Assembly: GCA_902515185.1 (NCBI GenBank)
Contig: CABXTN010000002.1
Span: 37,506-101,505 of the forward strand
Reading direction: 5' to 3'
Origin: an uncultured Pelagibacteraceae bacterium
Lineage (GTDB): Bacteria; Pseudomonadota; Alphaproteobacteria; Pelagibacterales; Pelagibacteraceae
DNA: 64,000 nucleotides
The notes beneath the pieces are model-generated. The model ran no database searches and was not told the origin of the DNA. It worked only from the letters and a program-made list of their open reading frames with translations. The position numbers and the translations under genes were made by a program. Of this stretch, positions 7,422-16,329 are shown piece by piece. Numbering within the stretch: position 1 is the stretch's first letter; each line of letters starts with the position of its first letter.

Positions 7422-9827
7422 ATGGAAAAAAATGCAAAAGTAGTAATTATTGGCGGTGGAGTAGTTGGCTGTTCAATACTTTACCATTTAGCAAAATTTG
7501 GTTTAAAAGATTGCATTCTATTAGAGAGAAATGAACTAACTTCTGGTTCATCTTGGCATGCCGCAGGAAATGTTCATGTAATTTCATCAGATCCAAATAT
7601 TTCAAGAATGATGGCTTATACAATTGGCTTATATAAAGAGATAGAAAAAGAGTCTGGCCATTCAGTAGGTTTTAAGCCAAGTGGAGGATTTTATTTAGCC
7701 TCAAATGATGTTTGGGCAGAGTATTTAAAAAGAGAAAGATCTAAAGCAAGATATATGGGCTTAGATCAAGAATTCATTTCATTAGAAGAAGTTAAAAAGA
7801 AAAATCCACTTATTGATCCATCTAGATATTTATTAGCATTATGGGATCCAATTGATGGTGAAGTTGATCCATCAGGTGTGACGTACGCTTTTGCAAAAGC
7901 AGCAAAAGTTCATGGTGGAAAGTATTACACACACACGGTTGTCAAAGATACCAAACAAAAACCAGATGGATCGTGGGATGTATTCACAGACAAAGGAAAT
8001 ATAAATGCTGAAATAATTATAAATGCTGGTGGTTTATGGGCTAGAGAAGTTGGTAAACTTTCTGGTGTCGACTTACCAGTTCAACCGATGGAACATCATT
8101 ATTTAATTACAGAGGCGATACCTGAAATTGAAGCTATGGGGGATCAAAGACTTCCAATAGGTACAGATTTTGAGGGAAATATTTATTTTCGACAAGAGGG
8201 AAAAGGAATGCTGCTTGGTACTTACGAACCGAAATCAACACCTTGGAAGGTAGATGGAACTCCAATGAATTTTGGTCACGAACTTCTAGAACCAAAATTA
8301 GAAAATATTCAAGATCGCCTTGCAATTGGATTTAAAAGAATGCCAGCATTAGAAAAAGCAGGAATTAAAAATATTGTCAATGGGCCATTTACTTTTGGAC
8401 CTGATGGCAGTCCACTTATTGGACCCGTTCCAGGTATGAAAAATTATTGGGTAGCAGTTGGTGTAATGGCAGGATTTTGTCAAGGTGGTGGTGTTGGGAA
8501 ATGTATAGCTGAATGGATAATTGATGGAGAACCATCAATTGATGTATGGGCAATGGATGTTGCTCGATTTGGAGAATATGCAACTCCTCAGTATGGAACT
8601 ATAAAATCTTCAGAAAATTATGAAAGAAGATTTATTATGACTTTTCCAAACGAGACATTACCAAAAGGTAGAAAACAAAAAACAACTGCACTGTACGATC
8701 GTTTTGTAAATCAGGGTGCCGTTATGGGAGATGGTTTTGGTTTAGAAAGTGTTCTGTGGTTTGCAAATAATAAAGAAGACGCATATGAAGAACCAACAAT
8801 TAAAAGATCTCGATCTCACAGCTATGTTTCTAAAGAAGTTATTAATGTAAGAGAAAATGTTGGAGTAATGGAACTTGCAAATTTTTCAAAACATGAATTT
8901 AAGGGACCGGACTCTAAAAAATTTTTAGATTATGTAATGGCTGGAAAAATACCTAAACCAGGGAGAATTTCATTAAGCCCAATGTTAACAAAAAAAGGAA
9001 AACTTTATGGTGATCTTACTATAGCTTGTATGGATGAGAATGAGTATATGATTTTTGGATCTGGAGCAGCTCAAGAAATGCATAGAAGATGGTTTGAAAA
9101 TCATCTTGGAAAATTTGATGTAAAATATAAAAATCGATCAGATGAATTTCATGGACTAGCTATATCAGGACCTAAATCGCGAGATGTATTACAAAAAGTT
9201 GTGAGAGAAGAAGTTTCAAATAAAAACTTTAAATTTAGAGACTCTAAAAGAATGTATGTGGCAGGCGTTCCAGCGATTGTAAATAGAATTTCTTTCACAG
9301 GTGAACTTGGTTATGAAATCTATGTGGCACCTCACTATCAATTAAAATTATATGAAGAGTTAACCAATGCTGGAAAGGAATTTAACATTAAACCATTTGG
9401 CCTAAGAGCTCTAATGTCGATGAGACTTGAAAAAAATTGGGGTGCTTGGACACTTGACTATAGACCTGATTTTACTGCAAAAGAGACTGGTTTAGATACA
9501 TTTATTAATTGGGATAAAGAATTTATAGGCAAAAAGTTTGCAAAAGATGACAATAGTAAAAACAAACTTATACCAATGATTGTTGAAACAAATGACATAG
9601 ATGTAACTTATAACGAAGCTGTTTTAAAAAATGATAAAGCAATTGGCTATATTACTTCGGGAGGTTTTGCTCACTTTGTAAATAAAAGTATTGCGTTTAG
9701 TTATTTGGATACAAATGAATTAAATTCTGGAAAAGGTATTCAAGTAGAAATTAATGGTGATCTATTTAATTGCTCAACAATTAAAGAGCCTCTTTATGAT
9801 CCAAGTGGACAGAAAATGAGGAGCTAA
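7422..9827 (+). CDS. Dimethylglycine/sarcosine dehydrogenase-type flavoprotein (copy 1)
   Basis: This 801-residue protein is built like mitochondrial DMGDH and SARDH: an N-terminal FAD-binding DAO domain (G-G-G-V-V-G at residues 11-16, about residues 5-380) followed by GcvT folate domains (about residues 420-795). H46 in S-G-S-S-W-H-A-A-G is the position that carries covalent FAD in the family. The reaction is oxidative N-demethylation, with the one-carbon unit captured on THF and electrons passed to ETF. Adjacency to bhmT favours dimethylglycine as substrate. The segment after H46 (N-V-H-V-I) differs from animal DMGDH, and the second copy at 22170-24602 looks closer to it, so the division of labour is open. 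Confidence 0.85.
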   Translation: MEKNAKVVIIGGGVVGCSILYHLAKFGLKDCILLERNELTSGSSWHAAGNVHVISSDPNISRMMAYTIGLYKEIEKESGHSVGFKPSGGFYLASNDVWAEYLKRERSKARYMGLDQEFISLEEVKKKNPLIDPSRYLLALWDPIDGEVDPSGVTYAFAKAAKVHGGKYYTHTVVKDTKQKPDGSWDVFTDKGNINAEIIINAGGLWAREVGKLSGVDLPVQPMEHHYLITEAIPEIEAMGDQRLPIGTDFEGNIYFRQEGKGMLLGTYEPKSTPWKVDGTPMNFGHELLEPKLENIQDRLAIGFKRMPALEKAGIKNIVNGPFTFGPDGSPLIGPVPGMKNYWVAVGVMAGFCQGGGVGKCIAEWIIDGEPSIDVWAMDVARFGEYATPQYGTIKSSENYERRFIMTFPNETLPKGRKQKTTALYDRFVNQGAVMGDGFGLESVLWFANNKEDAYEEPTIKRSRSHSYVSKEVINVRENVGVMELANFSKHEFKGPDSKKFLDYVMAGKIPKPGRISLSPMLTKKGKLYGDLTIACMDENEYMIFGSGAAQEMHRRWFENHLGKFDVKYKNRSDEFHGLAISGPKSRDVLQKVVREEVSNKNFKFRDSKRMYVAGVPAIVNRISFTGELGYEIYVAPHYQLKLYEELTNAGKEFNIKPFGLRALMSMRLEKNWGAWTLDYRPDFTAKETGLDTFINWDKEFIGKKFAKDDNSKNKLIPMIVETNDIDVTYNEAVLKNDKAIGYITSGGFAHFVNKSIAFSYLDTNELNSGKGIQVEINGDLFNCSTIKEPLYDPSGQKMRS

Positions 9828-10456
9828 TGGCACAAAAAGATGTAGGAAATAAAGTTCCAATTTATAAATTAAAAAAAACAGATGAAGTAATGAAGTATTA
9901 CGATGAGTGGGGTGAGGACAATAAATATGACAAAGATATGGTCAATTGGAACTATACAGGACCCAAAGAGACAACCGAAGTTTTTATTAAGCATGAAAAA
10001 AATAAAGATGCTAAAATATATGACGCTGGCTGTGGCACTGGTTTAGTTGGTGTTGAATTAAAGAAACATGGGTTTTCAAGTTTTTATGGAGCAGACCTTT
10101 CTCAAAAACTTTTAGATTTAGTTCCGAAAGGACTATACAAAAGCTTAGATAAGGTAGATTTAAATAAACCAATAAATTGTGAAGATAATTTTTATGATGG
10201 CGTGATGTGCGTTGGCACATTTACTTTCGGTCATGTAAAACCTCCTGCCTTAGATGAGTTTATAAGAATCACAAAAAATAAAGGTCTTATCTGTTTTACT
10301 ATTAATGAAGGAATTCATGAGGAATACGGTTTTGATGAAAAAATAAAAGAGTTAAAAGTTCAAAATAAATGGAAAGAAATTGAATTTTTTAAGTCAGACT
10401 ATATTGCAAGTAAAGACGTAAATGCTTGGCTTGGTTTGTATGAAGTGATAAAATAA
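9827..10456 (+). CDS. Class I SAM-dependent methyltransferase
   Basis: A 209-residue Rossmann-fold methyltransferase with motif I D-A-G-C-G-T-G (residues 66-72) and an acidic G-A-D about 20 residues later. Its N-terminal Y-Y-D-E-W and N-Y-T-G-P segments resemble the small METTL27/WBSCR27-like group. Substrate unknown. It is coupled to the DMGDH-type gene by TAATG and lies three bases before the Rieske gene, so it probably acts in osmolyte or one-carbon metabolism. Confidence 0.78.
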   Translation: MAQKDVGNKVPIYKLKKTDEVMKYYDEWGEDNKYDKDMVNWNYTGPKETTEVFIKHEKNKDAKIYDAGCGTGLVGVELKKHGFSSFYGADLSQKLLDLVPKGLYKSLDKVDLNKPINCEDNFYDGVMCVGTFTFGHVKPPALDEFIRITKNKGLICFTINEGIHEEYGFDEKIKELKVQNKWKEIEFFKSDYIASKDVNAWLGLYEVIK

Positions 10457-10459
10457 AGT

Positions 10460-11635
10460 ATGTCTGAAATTTACAATATTATAGACAAGAAAAAATTAGA
10501 TATTGTAAGTAAACCTATTCACGAAGCACATGGCTTACCGAACGAGTGTTACACTAATAAAGAATATACATTAATCGAGAGAAAAAAATTATTTGAGGAT
10601 AAGTGGATAGTGATTGGCGCTGCAAGTGCTTTACCTGAAATTGGTGATGCAAAGCCAATTGATCTCTTAGGAATTCCAATTTTAATAGTTAGAACGAAAG
10701 CTAATCAAATTAAAGTTTTTCATAATGTTTGCAGCCACAGAGGTTTAAAATTAGTGAGCAAACCAGGGAAAATTAAAAATTTAATAAGGTGCCCTTATCA
10801 TTCTTGGTCATATAATTTGGAGGGTGAGTTGAAGGCCACACCACATATTGGGGGTATGAATATTCATGAAACTCCAAAATTTGAAAAATCAAAAAGTAAT
10901 TTGAAAGAAATCAGGTCTTATATTTGGTTAGATCTTATTATGATTAATATTAATAATAATGAAATCTCTTTTGAAGAATACATAAAACCTTTAAGTGATA
11001 GATGGGAAGAGTTCTGGCCGGTAAAAGATAGAGATTTAATAAATCACTCAAATGATTATGGATATTTTAAGTTAAATGCAAAATGTAACTGGAAATTTGC
11101 AATTGAAAATTATTGCGAAAGTTATCACTTGCCCTGGGTACACCCAGGATTAAATTCTTATTCTAAAATAGAAGATCATTACCATATTCAAGGATTACCA
11201 AATCGTTTTGCGGGACAGGGAACTGTTGTTTATAATCCTCGATTTAAGGGAAAGGAAAAGTTTCCATGTTTTCCCAATTGGCCAAAAGAGAAAGAAAATA
11301 TTGCAGAATATGTAGCTTTATTTCCAAACGTTATGCTTGGAATACATAAAGATCATTATTATGCATATTGGTTAGAGCCAATTAACCATGAGTTTACTCT
11401 AGAACATATGGAAATATATTATGTAGGAGAAGAGGCAGCCAACGCTAAAAAATTTAAATCTTTGAGGGAGCAAAATCATAAGCAATGGCAAGACATACAA
11501 AAGGAAGATGTTGATATAATTCAAGGAATGCAGACTGGTAGAAATTCTCCAGTCTATAATGGTGGAAACTTTTCTCCAGTAATGGATAATCCAACACATC
11601 ATTTTCATAAATGGGTGGCACAAAATTTAATTTAA
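10460..11635 (+). CDS. Rieske non-heme iron oxygenase, alpha subunit
   Basis: The 391-residue protein has an N-terminal Rieske [2Fe-2S] site (C91-x-H93 ... C111-x2-H114) and a catalytic mononuclear iron site of the E-S-Y-H-x4-H type (H223, H228), with a late acidic ligand likely in the K-E-D-V-D segment near residue 354. Relatives include GbcA (glycine betaine to dimethylglycine plus formaldehyde) and other quaternary-amine oxygenases, which fits the neighbourhood. These enzymes need a reductase; none is encoded nearby. Substrate is inferred from context only. Confidence 0.82.
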   Translation: MSEIYNIIDKKKLDIVSKPIHEAHGLPNECYTNKEYTLIERKKLFEDKWIVIGAASALPEIGDAKPIDLLGIPILIVRTKANQIKVFHNVCSHRGLKLVSKPGKIKNLIRCPYHSWSYNLEGELKATPHIGGMNIHETPKFEKSKSNLKEIRSYIWLDLIMININNNEISFEEYIKPLSDRWEEFWPVKDRDLINHSNDYGYFKLNAKCNWKFAIENYCESYHLPWVHPGLNSYSKIEDHYHIQGLPNRFAGQGTVVYNPRFKGKEKFPCFPNWPKEKENIAEYVALFPNVMLGIHKDHYYAYWLEPINHEFTLEHMEIYYVGEEAANAKKFKSLREQNHKQWQDIQKEDVDIIQGMQTGRNSPVYNGGNFSPVMDNPTHHFHKWVAQNLI

Positions 11636-12871
11636 ATGAAATTTAAAAGAAAAATAACTCCAGATACAAAATTTACACCAAAATTTATTACCAAAAAAAG
11701 ATTACGAGAGGATGAAATTAATTTTGATAAATTAAGATCTTATAGGCTTGATAGAGTTAAAAAAGAATTAGTAAAGAATAATTTAGAAGCTTGTATTTTG
11801 TTTGATCCTGTTAATGTTAGATATGCTTTAGACTCGGTTAATATGAGTGTTTATAACATGCATAATTTAACAAGATATTGTTTTGTACCAGTCAATGGAC
11901 CAACAATTTTATATGAATATTTTAATTGTGAGATTTTATCTAAAGGCTTAAATTTAATTGACGAAATTAGACCAGCAATAACTTGGGATTATTTTAGCAA
12001 TGGAGATCAAGCTAGCGCTCAATTAAAAAAGTGGATAAACGAAATAAAAGATCTTTCAAAAAATTATTTTAAAAGTAAGCGAGTTGCAATTGATGTCATA
12101 AATGGACCTGCAGTTTCAGAACTTAGTAAAGAAGGAATTAAAGTAGTCGATGCTAAATTGATTTTAGAACAAGCAAGGGTAATTAAGTCACCCGATGAAC
12201 TGACATGTATGAAAGCTGCATTAGAAGTTGCTGATATAGGTGTTGCAAAAATGAGAGAAGAATTAAAACCTGGTATGACTGAAGACGAACTTTGGTCTAT
12301 ATTACATAAAACAAATATTGAATATGGTGGTGAATGGATTGAATGCAGAATACTTTCTTCAGGTGAAAGAACAAATCCATGGATGCAAGAAAGTAGTAAT
12401 AAAATAATCCAAACTGGTGAAATAGTTGCTTTTGATACAGATATGGTTGGTCCATATGGATACTGTGCAGACATTTCAAGAGCATATGTGGTGGGCCATA
12501 AATTTAATGATGAGCAAAAAAAACTTTATTCAATGGCCACTGATCAAATCGATCATAATGCTCGATTAATAAAACCTGGAATGTCTTTTAAAGAATTTGT
12601 TGAAAAATCATGGATATTACCTGATGAGTATTATGGAAATCGATATTCATGTATGGTTCATGGAATTGGTCTTTGTGATGAGTGGCCACAAATCAAATAT
12701 CCAACCGATGGAGGCGAACAGGGTGGAAGTTTTGAAAAAAATATGACAATTACATTAGAAAGCTACATTGGAAAAGTTGGTGGCAAAGAAGGAATTAAGC
12801 TTGAACAACAATACTTAGTTGGACAAAACGGATTAGAGTTAATGTCTCACCATCCTTTAGAAAAAATATAA
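11636..12871 (+). CDS. M24-fold metalloprotein, DddP (DMSP lyase)-like
   Basis: A 411-residue protein of the creatinase/aminopeptidase P fold. Metal ligands are D267, D269, D279, H342, E375 and E390. The D-x-D-x9-D spacing and the E-x14-E spacing match those I recall for DddP (D295, D297, D307, H371, E406, E421). The DddP catalytic Asp (six after the His) and the active-site Tyr (five before it) also have counterparts, D348 and Y337. G-G-E-W-I-E and R-T-N-P-W-x-Q-E are further shared segments as I remember them. Plain prolidases have D-x10-D instead. DddP cleaves DMSP to acrylate and DMS. The ATG directly follows the Rieske stop. Peptidase or another betaine hydrolase remains possible. Confidence 0.7.
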   Translation: MKFKRKITPDTKFTPKFITKKRLREDEINFDKLRSYRLDRVKKELVKNNLEACILFDPVNVRYALDSVNMSVYNMHNLTRYCFVPVNGPTILYEYFNCEILSKGLNLIDEIRPAITWDYFSNGDQASAQLKKWINEIKDLSKNYFKSKRVAIDVINGPAVSELSKEGIKVVDAKLILEQARVIKSPDELTCMKAALEVADIGVAKMREELKPGMTEDELWSILHKTNIEYGGEWIECRILSSGERTNPWMQESSNKIIQTGEIVAFDTDMVGPYGYCADISRAYVVGHKFNDEQKKLYSMATDQIDHNARLIKPGMSFKEFVEKSWILPDEYYGNRYSCMVHGIGLCDEWPQIKYPTDGGEQGGSFEKNMTITLESYIGKVGGKEGIKLEQQYLVGQNGLELMSHHPLEKI

Positions 12872-13287
12872 TGAAAATTATTTTAATAATGGGACTGCCT
12901 GGTGCAGGCAAAACAACTTTAGCAAACGAACTTGCTTCAAAAATTAATGCAAAGAGATTAAATGCAGATGAGGTAAGGAGAACAGCTAATGATTGGGATT
13001 TTTCTGCTGAGGGAAGAAAAAGACAAGCAAAAAGAATGGCAGAACTTGCAATAAAATTAAAAGAGGAAGGAAATTACGTAATTGCAGATTTTATTTGTCC
13101 AACACCTGAGGCACGAAAATTATTTCCAGCAGATTATGTAGTTTGGGTAGATACAATCCAAAAAGGAAGATTTGAAGATACAAATCAAATGTTTGTAAAA
13201 CCAGAAAAATTTAATTTTCATGTTACGTCACAAGATGCTAAGAACTGGACACCAAAAATATTAGAGGATATAAAAAATGATATATAA
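12871..13287 (+). CDS. Small P-loop kinase, adenylylsulfate kinase-like
   Basis: A 138-residue P-loop protein with Walker A G-L-P-G-A-G-K-T-T (residues 8-16), an N-A-D-E-V-R segment like APS kinase, and an A-D-F-I-C-P-T-P-E-A-R motif typical of CysC-like kinases. It is about 50-60 residues shorter than CysC, so it may phosphorylate something other than adenylylsulfate. It is coupled to the DddP-like gene (TAATG) and overlaps the next nucleotidyltransferase gene by 11 bases, so the two probably act in sequence. Confidence 0.75.
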   Translation: MKIILIMGLPGAGKTTLANELASKINAKRLNADEVRRTANDWDFSAEGRKRQAKRMAELAIKLKEEGNYVIADFICPTPEARKLFPADYVVWVDTIQKGRFEDTNQMFVKPEKFNFHVTSQDAKNWTPKILEDIKNDI

Positions 13288-13651
13288 ATGGGATAATAAA
13301 AAACCAACAGCCCAAATGCTTGGTAGATGGCAGCCATTTCACGACGGACACTATGCCTTATTTAAAGAAATAATTAAAAAAACTGGACAAGTCTGTATTC
13401 AGATAAGAGATGTACAGGGAGTAGATGATAACCCATTTGATTTTGAAACTGTTAAAAAAAAAATTGAAGAAAGATTAAATCCAGAATTCGAAGGAAGATT
13501 TAAAGTTATGCTAGTTCCGAATATTACAAATATTTGTTATGGTAGAGGAGTGGGATATAAAATAGAAGAAGTTGTTTTACCTGATGAAATACAAAAAATA
13601 TCAGCAACAAAAATAAGAGCAAAAATGAGAGAGGATGGCGATCTTAAGTGA
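13277..13651 (+). CDS. Cytidylyltransferase-fold nucleotidyltransferase
   Basis: A 124-residue HIGH-superfamily nucleotidyltransferase. G-R-W-Q-P-F-H-D-G-H (residues 17-26) is the nucleotide-binding motif, and I-S-A-T-K-I-R near residue 110 is the second ATP/CTP motif (ISSTxIR). Family members link a phosphorylated small molecule to a nucleotide. It overlaps the upstream kinase by 11 bases and the next gene by four (GTGA), so kinase, transferase and dioxygenase look like one module. Substrate unknown. Confidence 0.78.
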   Translation: MIYKWDNKKPTAQMLGRWQPFHDGHYALFKEIIKKTGQVCIQIRDVQGVDDNPFDFETVKKKIEERLNPEFEGRFKVMLVPNITNICYGRGVGYKIEEVVLPDEIQKISATKIRAKMREDGDLK

Positions 13652-14499
13652 ATGAAAGATTAGGTTCCATTGTAGATTTAGAAAAATATCCAATTCATGA
13701 TCTTGATTCATCAGCTATTAAAGACTTAATTTCAAGGTGTAAAGAAGAATTAAATAATAATAGTTGTGCAGTCATAAAAAACTTTATTTTACCAAAATCC
13801 TTAATGACAATGAACAAAGAGTTAGAATGTCAGTTAGATGAAGTTTATATGTCTAAAGAAAAAATCAATGCCTATTTGTATGCTAAAGACGACCCATCAT
13901 TACCAAAGGAAAATCCAAAAAGAATCTTTATGGAAAGATTTAACGGTTATTTAAATTCAGATTGCTTTTCAGAAAATTCTGAAATGAAATTTCTTTACGA
14001 AACTGATGAATTATTAAAATTTGTATCTAAATGTCTTGGTGTCTCTCCTATTTATAGATGGGCTGACCCTTTAGCAAGGCACGCATATAATGTCATGGAG
14101 CCAGAGGGAATACTTCCTTGGCACTTTGATAGTTGTGAATTCACATTAAGTTTAATGATTCAAAAACCAGAAAAAGGTGGAATATTTGAATATTGTCCAA
14201 ACATAAGATCTCCAGGAAATGAAAACTTTGAAGATGTTGCAAAAGTAATTAGTGGAGATAGGGAAAGAGTTAAACAATTAGACTTAGAACCAGGAGATCT
14301 TCAAATATTTAAAGGAAGGTTCACTTTGCATAGAGTTACAAAAATAGAAGGACAAAAACCAAGATATATGTGCATACCAGCCTATGTATTAGATCCATAC
14401 AGAGTTAATACGCCCGAACATTCAAAAGCTATATATGGTAAAGTTTTACCAATTCATTATGAAAGAAATGAAAAAAGATCAGATGGATTGGCAGATTAA
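13648..14499 (+). CDS. Phytanoyl-CoA dioxygenase (PhyH)-like 2-oxoglutarate oxygenase
   Basis: The 283-residue protein has the Fe(II)/2-oxoglutarate facial triad H159-x-D161 ... H228 and R239 for 2-oxoglutarate, in W-H-F-D and F-T-L-H-R-V contexts. The start is GTG 13648 inside the previous gene's GTGA overlap; the nearest in-frame ATG would remove about 50 residues. PhyH-like enzymes hydroxylate lipids, amino acids, ectoine or phosphonates. Context suggests an osmolyte or the product of the kinase/nucleotidyltransferase pair. Confidence 0.75.
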   Translation: MNERLGSIVDLEKYPIHDLDSSAIKDLISRCKEELNNNSCAVIKNFILPKSLMTMNKELECQLDEVYMSKEKINAYLYAKDDPSLPKENPKRIFMERFNGYLNSDCFSENSEMKFLYETDELLKFVSKCLGVSPIYRWADPLARHAYNVMEPEGILPWHFDSCEFTLSLMIQKPEKGGIFEYCPNIRSPGNENFEDVAKVISGDRERVKQLDLEPGDLQIFKGRFTLHRVTKIEGQKPRYMCIPAYVLDPYRVNTPEHSKAIYGKVLPIHYERNEKRSDGLAD

Positions 14500-14502
14500 A
14501 TA

Positions 14503-15279
14503 ATGAGCAATATTAAAATCAAAAAACTTAATGAAGGTGTATCTTCAATCATAATTAACGAGCCAAAAGCTTATAATTCGTTATCATTTAAAAACCTAAA
14601 TGATTTAATAAAAGCTTTCGATAATCTTAATGTTAGCAAATCAACTAAAGTCATTATTATAGAAGGATCGGGCCCAGGTTTTAGCGCTGGACATAATTTA
14701 AAAGAGGTAAGAGGTCTTAAATCAAAGTCTAAATATCAAAAACTTTTTAATCTTTGTTCAAAATTAATGATAAAAATTGTTGAGGGTAGAAAGCCTGTAA
14801 TCGCAAAAGTACATGGTGCAGCTTTTGCAGCCGGATGTCAGTTAGTTGCAAGTTGTGATTTAGCTTACAGTACCAATGATGCAAAATTTGCTACTCCAGG
14901 TGTTAATATTGGATTATTTTGTAGTACACCTATGGTCGCTGTTAGCAGAAAAGTTAGTAGAAAAAAAATGATGAAGATGTTGCTTACAGGAGATCCAATA
15001 AATGCAAAATATGCAAAAGAAATTGGTTTGATTAATGATCATTTCTCAAAATCTAAACTTAATAAAGAAGTTTTAAAGATAGCTAATTTAATTGCATCAA
15101 AATCTAATTTAACAATTAAAATCGGAAAACAAGCATTTTATAAACAATTAGAAATGCCATTAAGAAAAGCATATGACTTTACTAGTAGGATGATGACTTT
15201 AAATATGATGGCTATGGATGCTAAAGAGGGAATATCAGCTTTTATAGAAAAACGAAAACCAAAATGGAAAAACAAATAA
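14503..15279 (+). CDS. Enoyl-CoA hydratase/isomerase-fold protein lacking catalytic glutamates
   Basis: A 258-residue crotonase-fold protein. The oxyanion-hole segments S-A-G-H-N-L (residues 61-66) and H-G-A-A-F-A-A-G (residues 104-111) are intact, so CoA thioester binding is expected. The two glutamates of true enoyl-CoA hydratase are absent: Q113 and G133 occupy their places. G-L-F-C-S-T-P resembles the ECHDC3 subgroup, which also lacks them. It may be a thioester hydrolase, isomerase or binding protein rather than a hydratase. It sits three bases after the PhyH-like gene and couples to the CoA-binding gene by TAATG. Confidence 0.8.
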   Translation: MSNIKIKKLNEGVSSIIINEPKAYNSLSFKNLNDLIKAFDNLNVSKSTKVIIIEGSGPGFSAGHNLKEVRGLKSKSKYQKLFNLCSKLMIKIVEGRKPVIAKVHGAAFAAGCQLVASCDLAYSTNDAKFATPGVNIGLFCSTPMVAVSRKVSRKKMMKMLLTGDPINAKYAKEIGLINDHFSKSKLNKEVLKIANLIASKSNLTIKIGKQAFYKQLEMPLRKAYDFTSRMMTLNMMAMDAKEGISAFIEKRKPKWKNK

Positions 15280-15740
15280 TGAGTAATATTGAAAGCATAC
15301 TAAGAGATTCAAAAACAATAGCTATGATTGGTGTTAGCTCTATGAAAAAAGGAGAAGACCCTAAAAATCTTAAAAGAAAACCGTCTAATATAGTAATGAA
15401 GTATATGCAGGATTTTGGATACAAAGTAATACCTATAAATCCATTTGCAAAAGGTGAAATTATTCATGGAGAAAAAGTTATTGGTGACTTAAAGGATATA
15501 GAAACAAAAATTGATATTGTTGATGTTTTTCGTCCTTCACCAGAAACACCAGAGATTGCAAAGCAAGCTGCAGAAATTGGTGCAAAAACACTCTGGTTAC
15601 AATATGGAATTCAACATGAAGAGGCAAAAAAAATTGCCTCAGATAATAAAATGAATTATTTCGAAAATTTATGTATCAAGCAGGAGTATCAAAAAATTTT
15701 TGAAAAAATGAATCCCGTCTTTCCAGTTTTAAAAAAATAA
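15279..15740 (+). CDS. CoA-binding domain protein (YccU-like)
   Basis: A 153-residue Rossmann-fold protein. I-A-M-I-G-V-S near the N-terminus and V-I-P-I-N-P in the middle are typical of PF13380 CoA-binding proteins, as are V-D-V-F-R-P-S-P and L-W-L-Q-Y-G-I. I chose ATG 15279 (TAATG junction with the crotonase gene); an in-frame ATG at 15264 would lie inside that gene. The biochemical role of the family is poorly known. Co-occurrence with a crotonase fits acyl-CoA handling. Confidence 0.82.
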   Translation: MSNIESILRDSKTIAMIGVSSMKKGEDPKNLKRKPSNIVMKYMQDFGYKVIPINPFAKGEIIHGEKVIGDLKDIETKIDIVDVFRPSPETPEIAKQAAEIGAKTLWLQYGIQHEEAKKIASDNKMNYFENLCIKQEYQKIFEKMNPVFPVLKK

Positions 15741-15750
15741 AGTTTTAACA

Positions 15751-16329
15751 ATGTATAAAAAAGTTTTCTTTTTTTTATTTTTAATTTTTATAAGCTCAAA
15801 CTCATTAGCTAAAGAAACTGATAAAGCATATTTTGGTGGTGGATGTTTCTGGTGTATGGAGGAGTCTTTTGAAAAAGCTGAGGGTGTTATTGAGGTAATT
15901 TCAGGATATTCTGGTGGTACAACAGAAAATCCCACTTATAAAGAAGTAACTTATGGTGACACCGGACATTTTGAGGTTGTAGAGATTATTTATGATAAAT
16001 CACTAACAAATTATAAAAAACTATTAGAAATTTTTTGGATCAATATTGATCCTTTTGATGCCAAAGGCCAATTCTGTGACAAGGGATACAGCTATAGATC
16101 TGTAGCTTTCTATAAAACAAATGATGAAAAGATAGAAATTGAAGAGAGTATTAAAGAAATTGAAAAAAAATTCAGCAAAGAGGTAGTAACTTATCTTAGA
16201 GAGTTTGATAAGTTTTATAATGCTGAAGTATATCATCAGAATTATTATCAAGAGAACTTTGTAAATTACTTATTATATAAAAAGGGTTGTGGTAGAGAAA
16301 AAAAATTAGATAGTATTTGGAATGAGTAA
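15751..16329 (+). CDS. msrA: Exported peptide-methionine (S)-S-oxide reductase
   Basis: A 192-residue MsrA reduces S-methionine sulfoxide in proteins and small molecules. The catalytic motif G-G-C-F-W-C (C32 nucleophile) and the G-Y-S-G-G and Y-H-Q-N-Y motifs are intact. The first 20 residues form a signal peptide (M-Y-K-K, phenylalanine-rich core, S-L-A-K), so it acts in the periplasm. The resolving system is probably the C-terminal G-C-G-R. It overlaps the next gene by eight bases. Confidence 0.9.
   Translation: MYKKVFFFLFLIFISSNSLAKETDKAYFGGGCFWCMEESFEKAEGVIEVISGYSGGTTENPTYKEVTYGDTGHFEVVEIIYDKSLTNYKKLLEIFWINIDPFDAKGQFCDKGYSYRSVAFYKTNDEKIEIEESIKEIEKKFSKEVVTYLREFDKFYNAEVYHQNYYQENFVNYLLYKKGCGREKKLDSIWNE

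Noticed and set aside
12064..12474. 136-codon open frame opposite the DddP-like gene
   Set aside because: It lies wholly inside a gene with intact catalytic residues, and has no ribosome site or recognisable domain.
12871..13287. Calling the P-loop protein cysC (APS kinase)
   Set aside because: It is much shorter than CysC and not linked to sulfate assimilation genes, so only a family-level name is justified.
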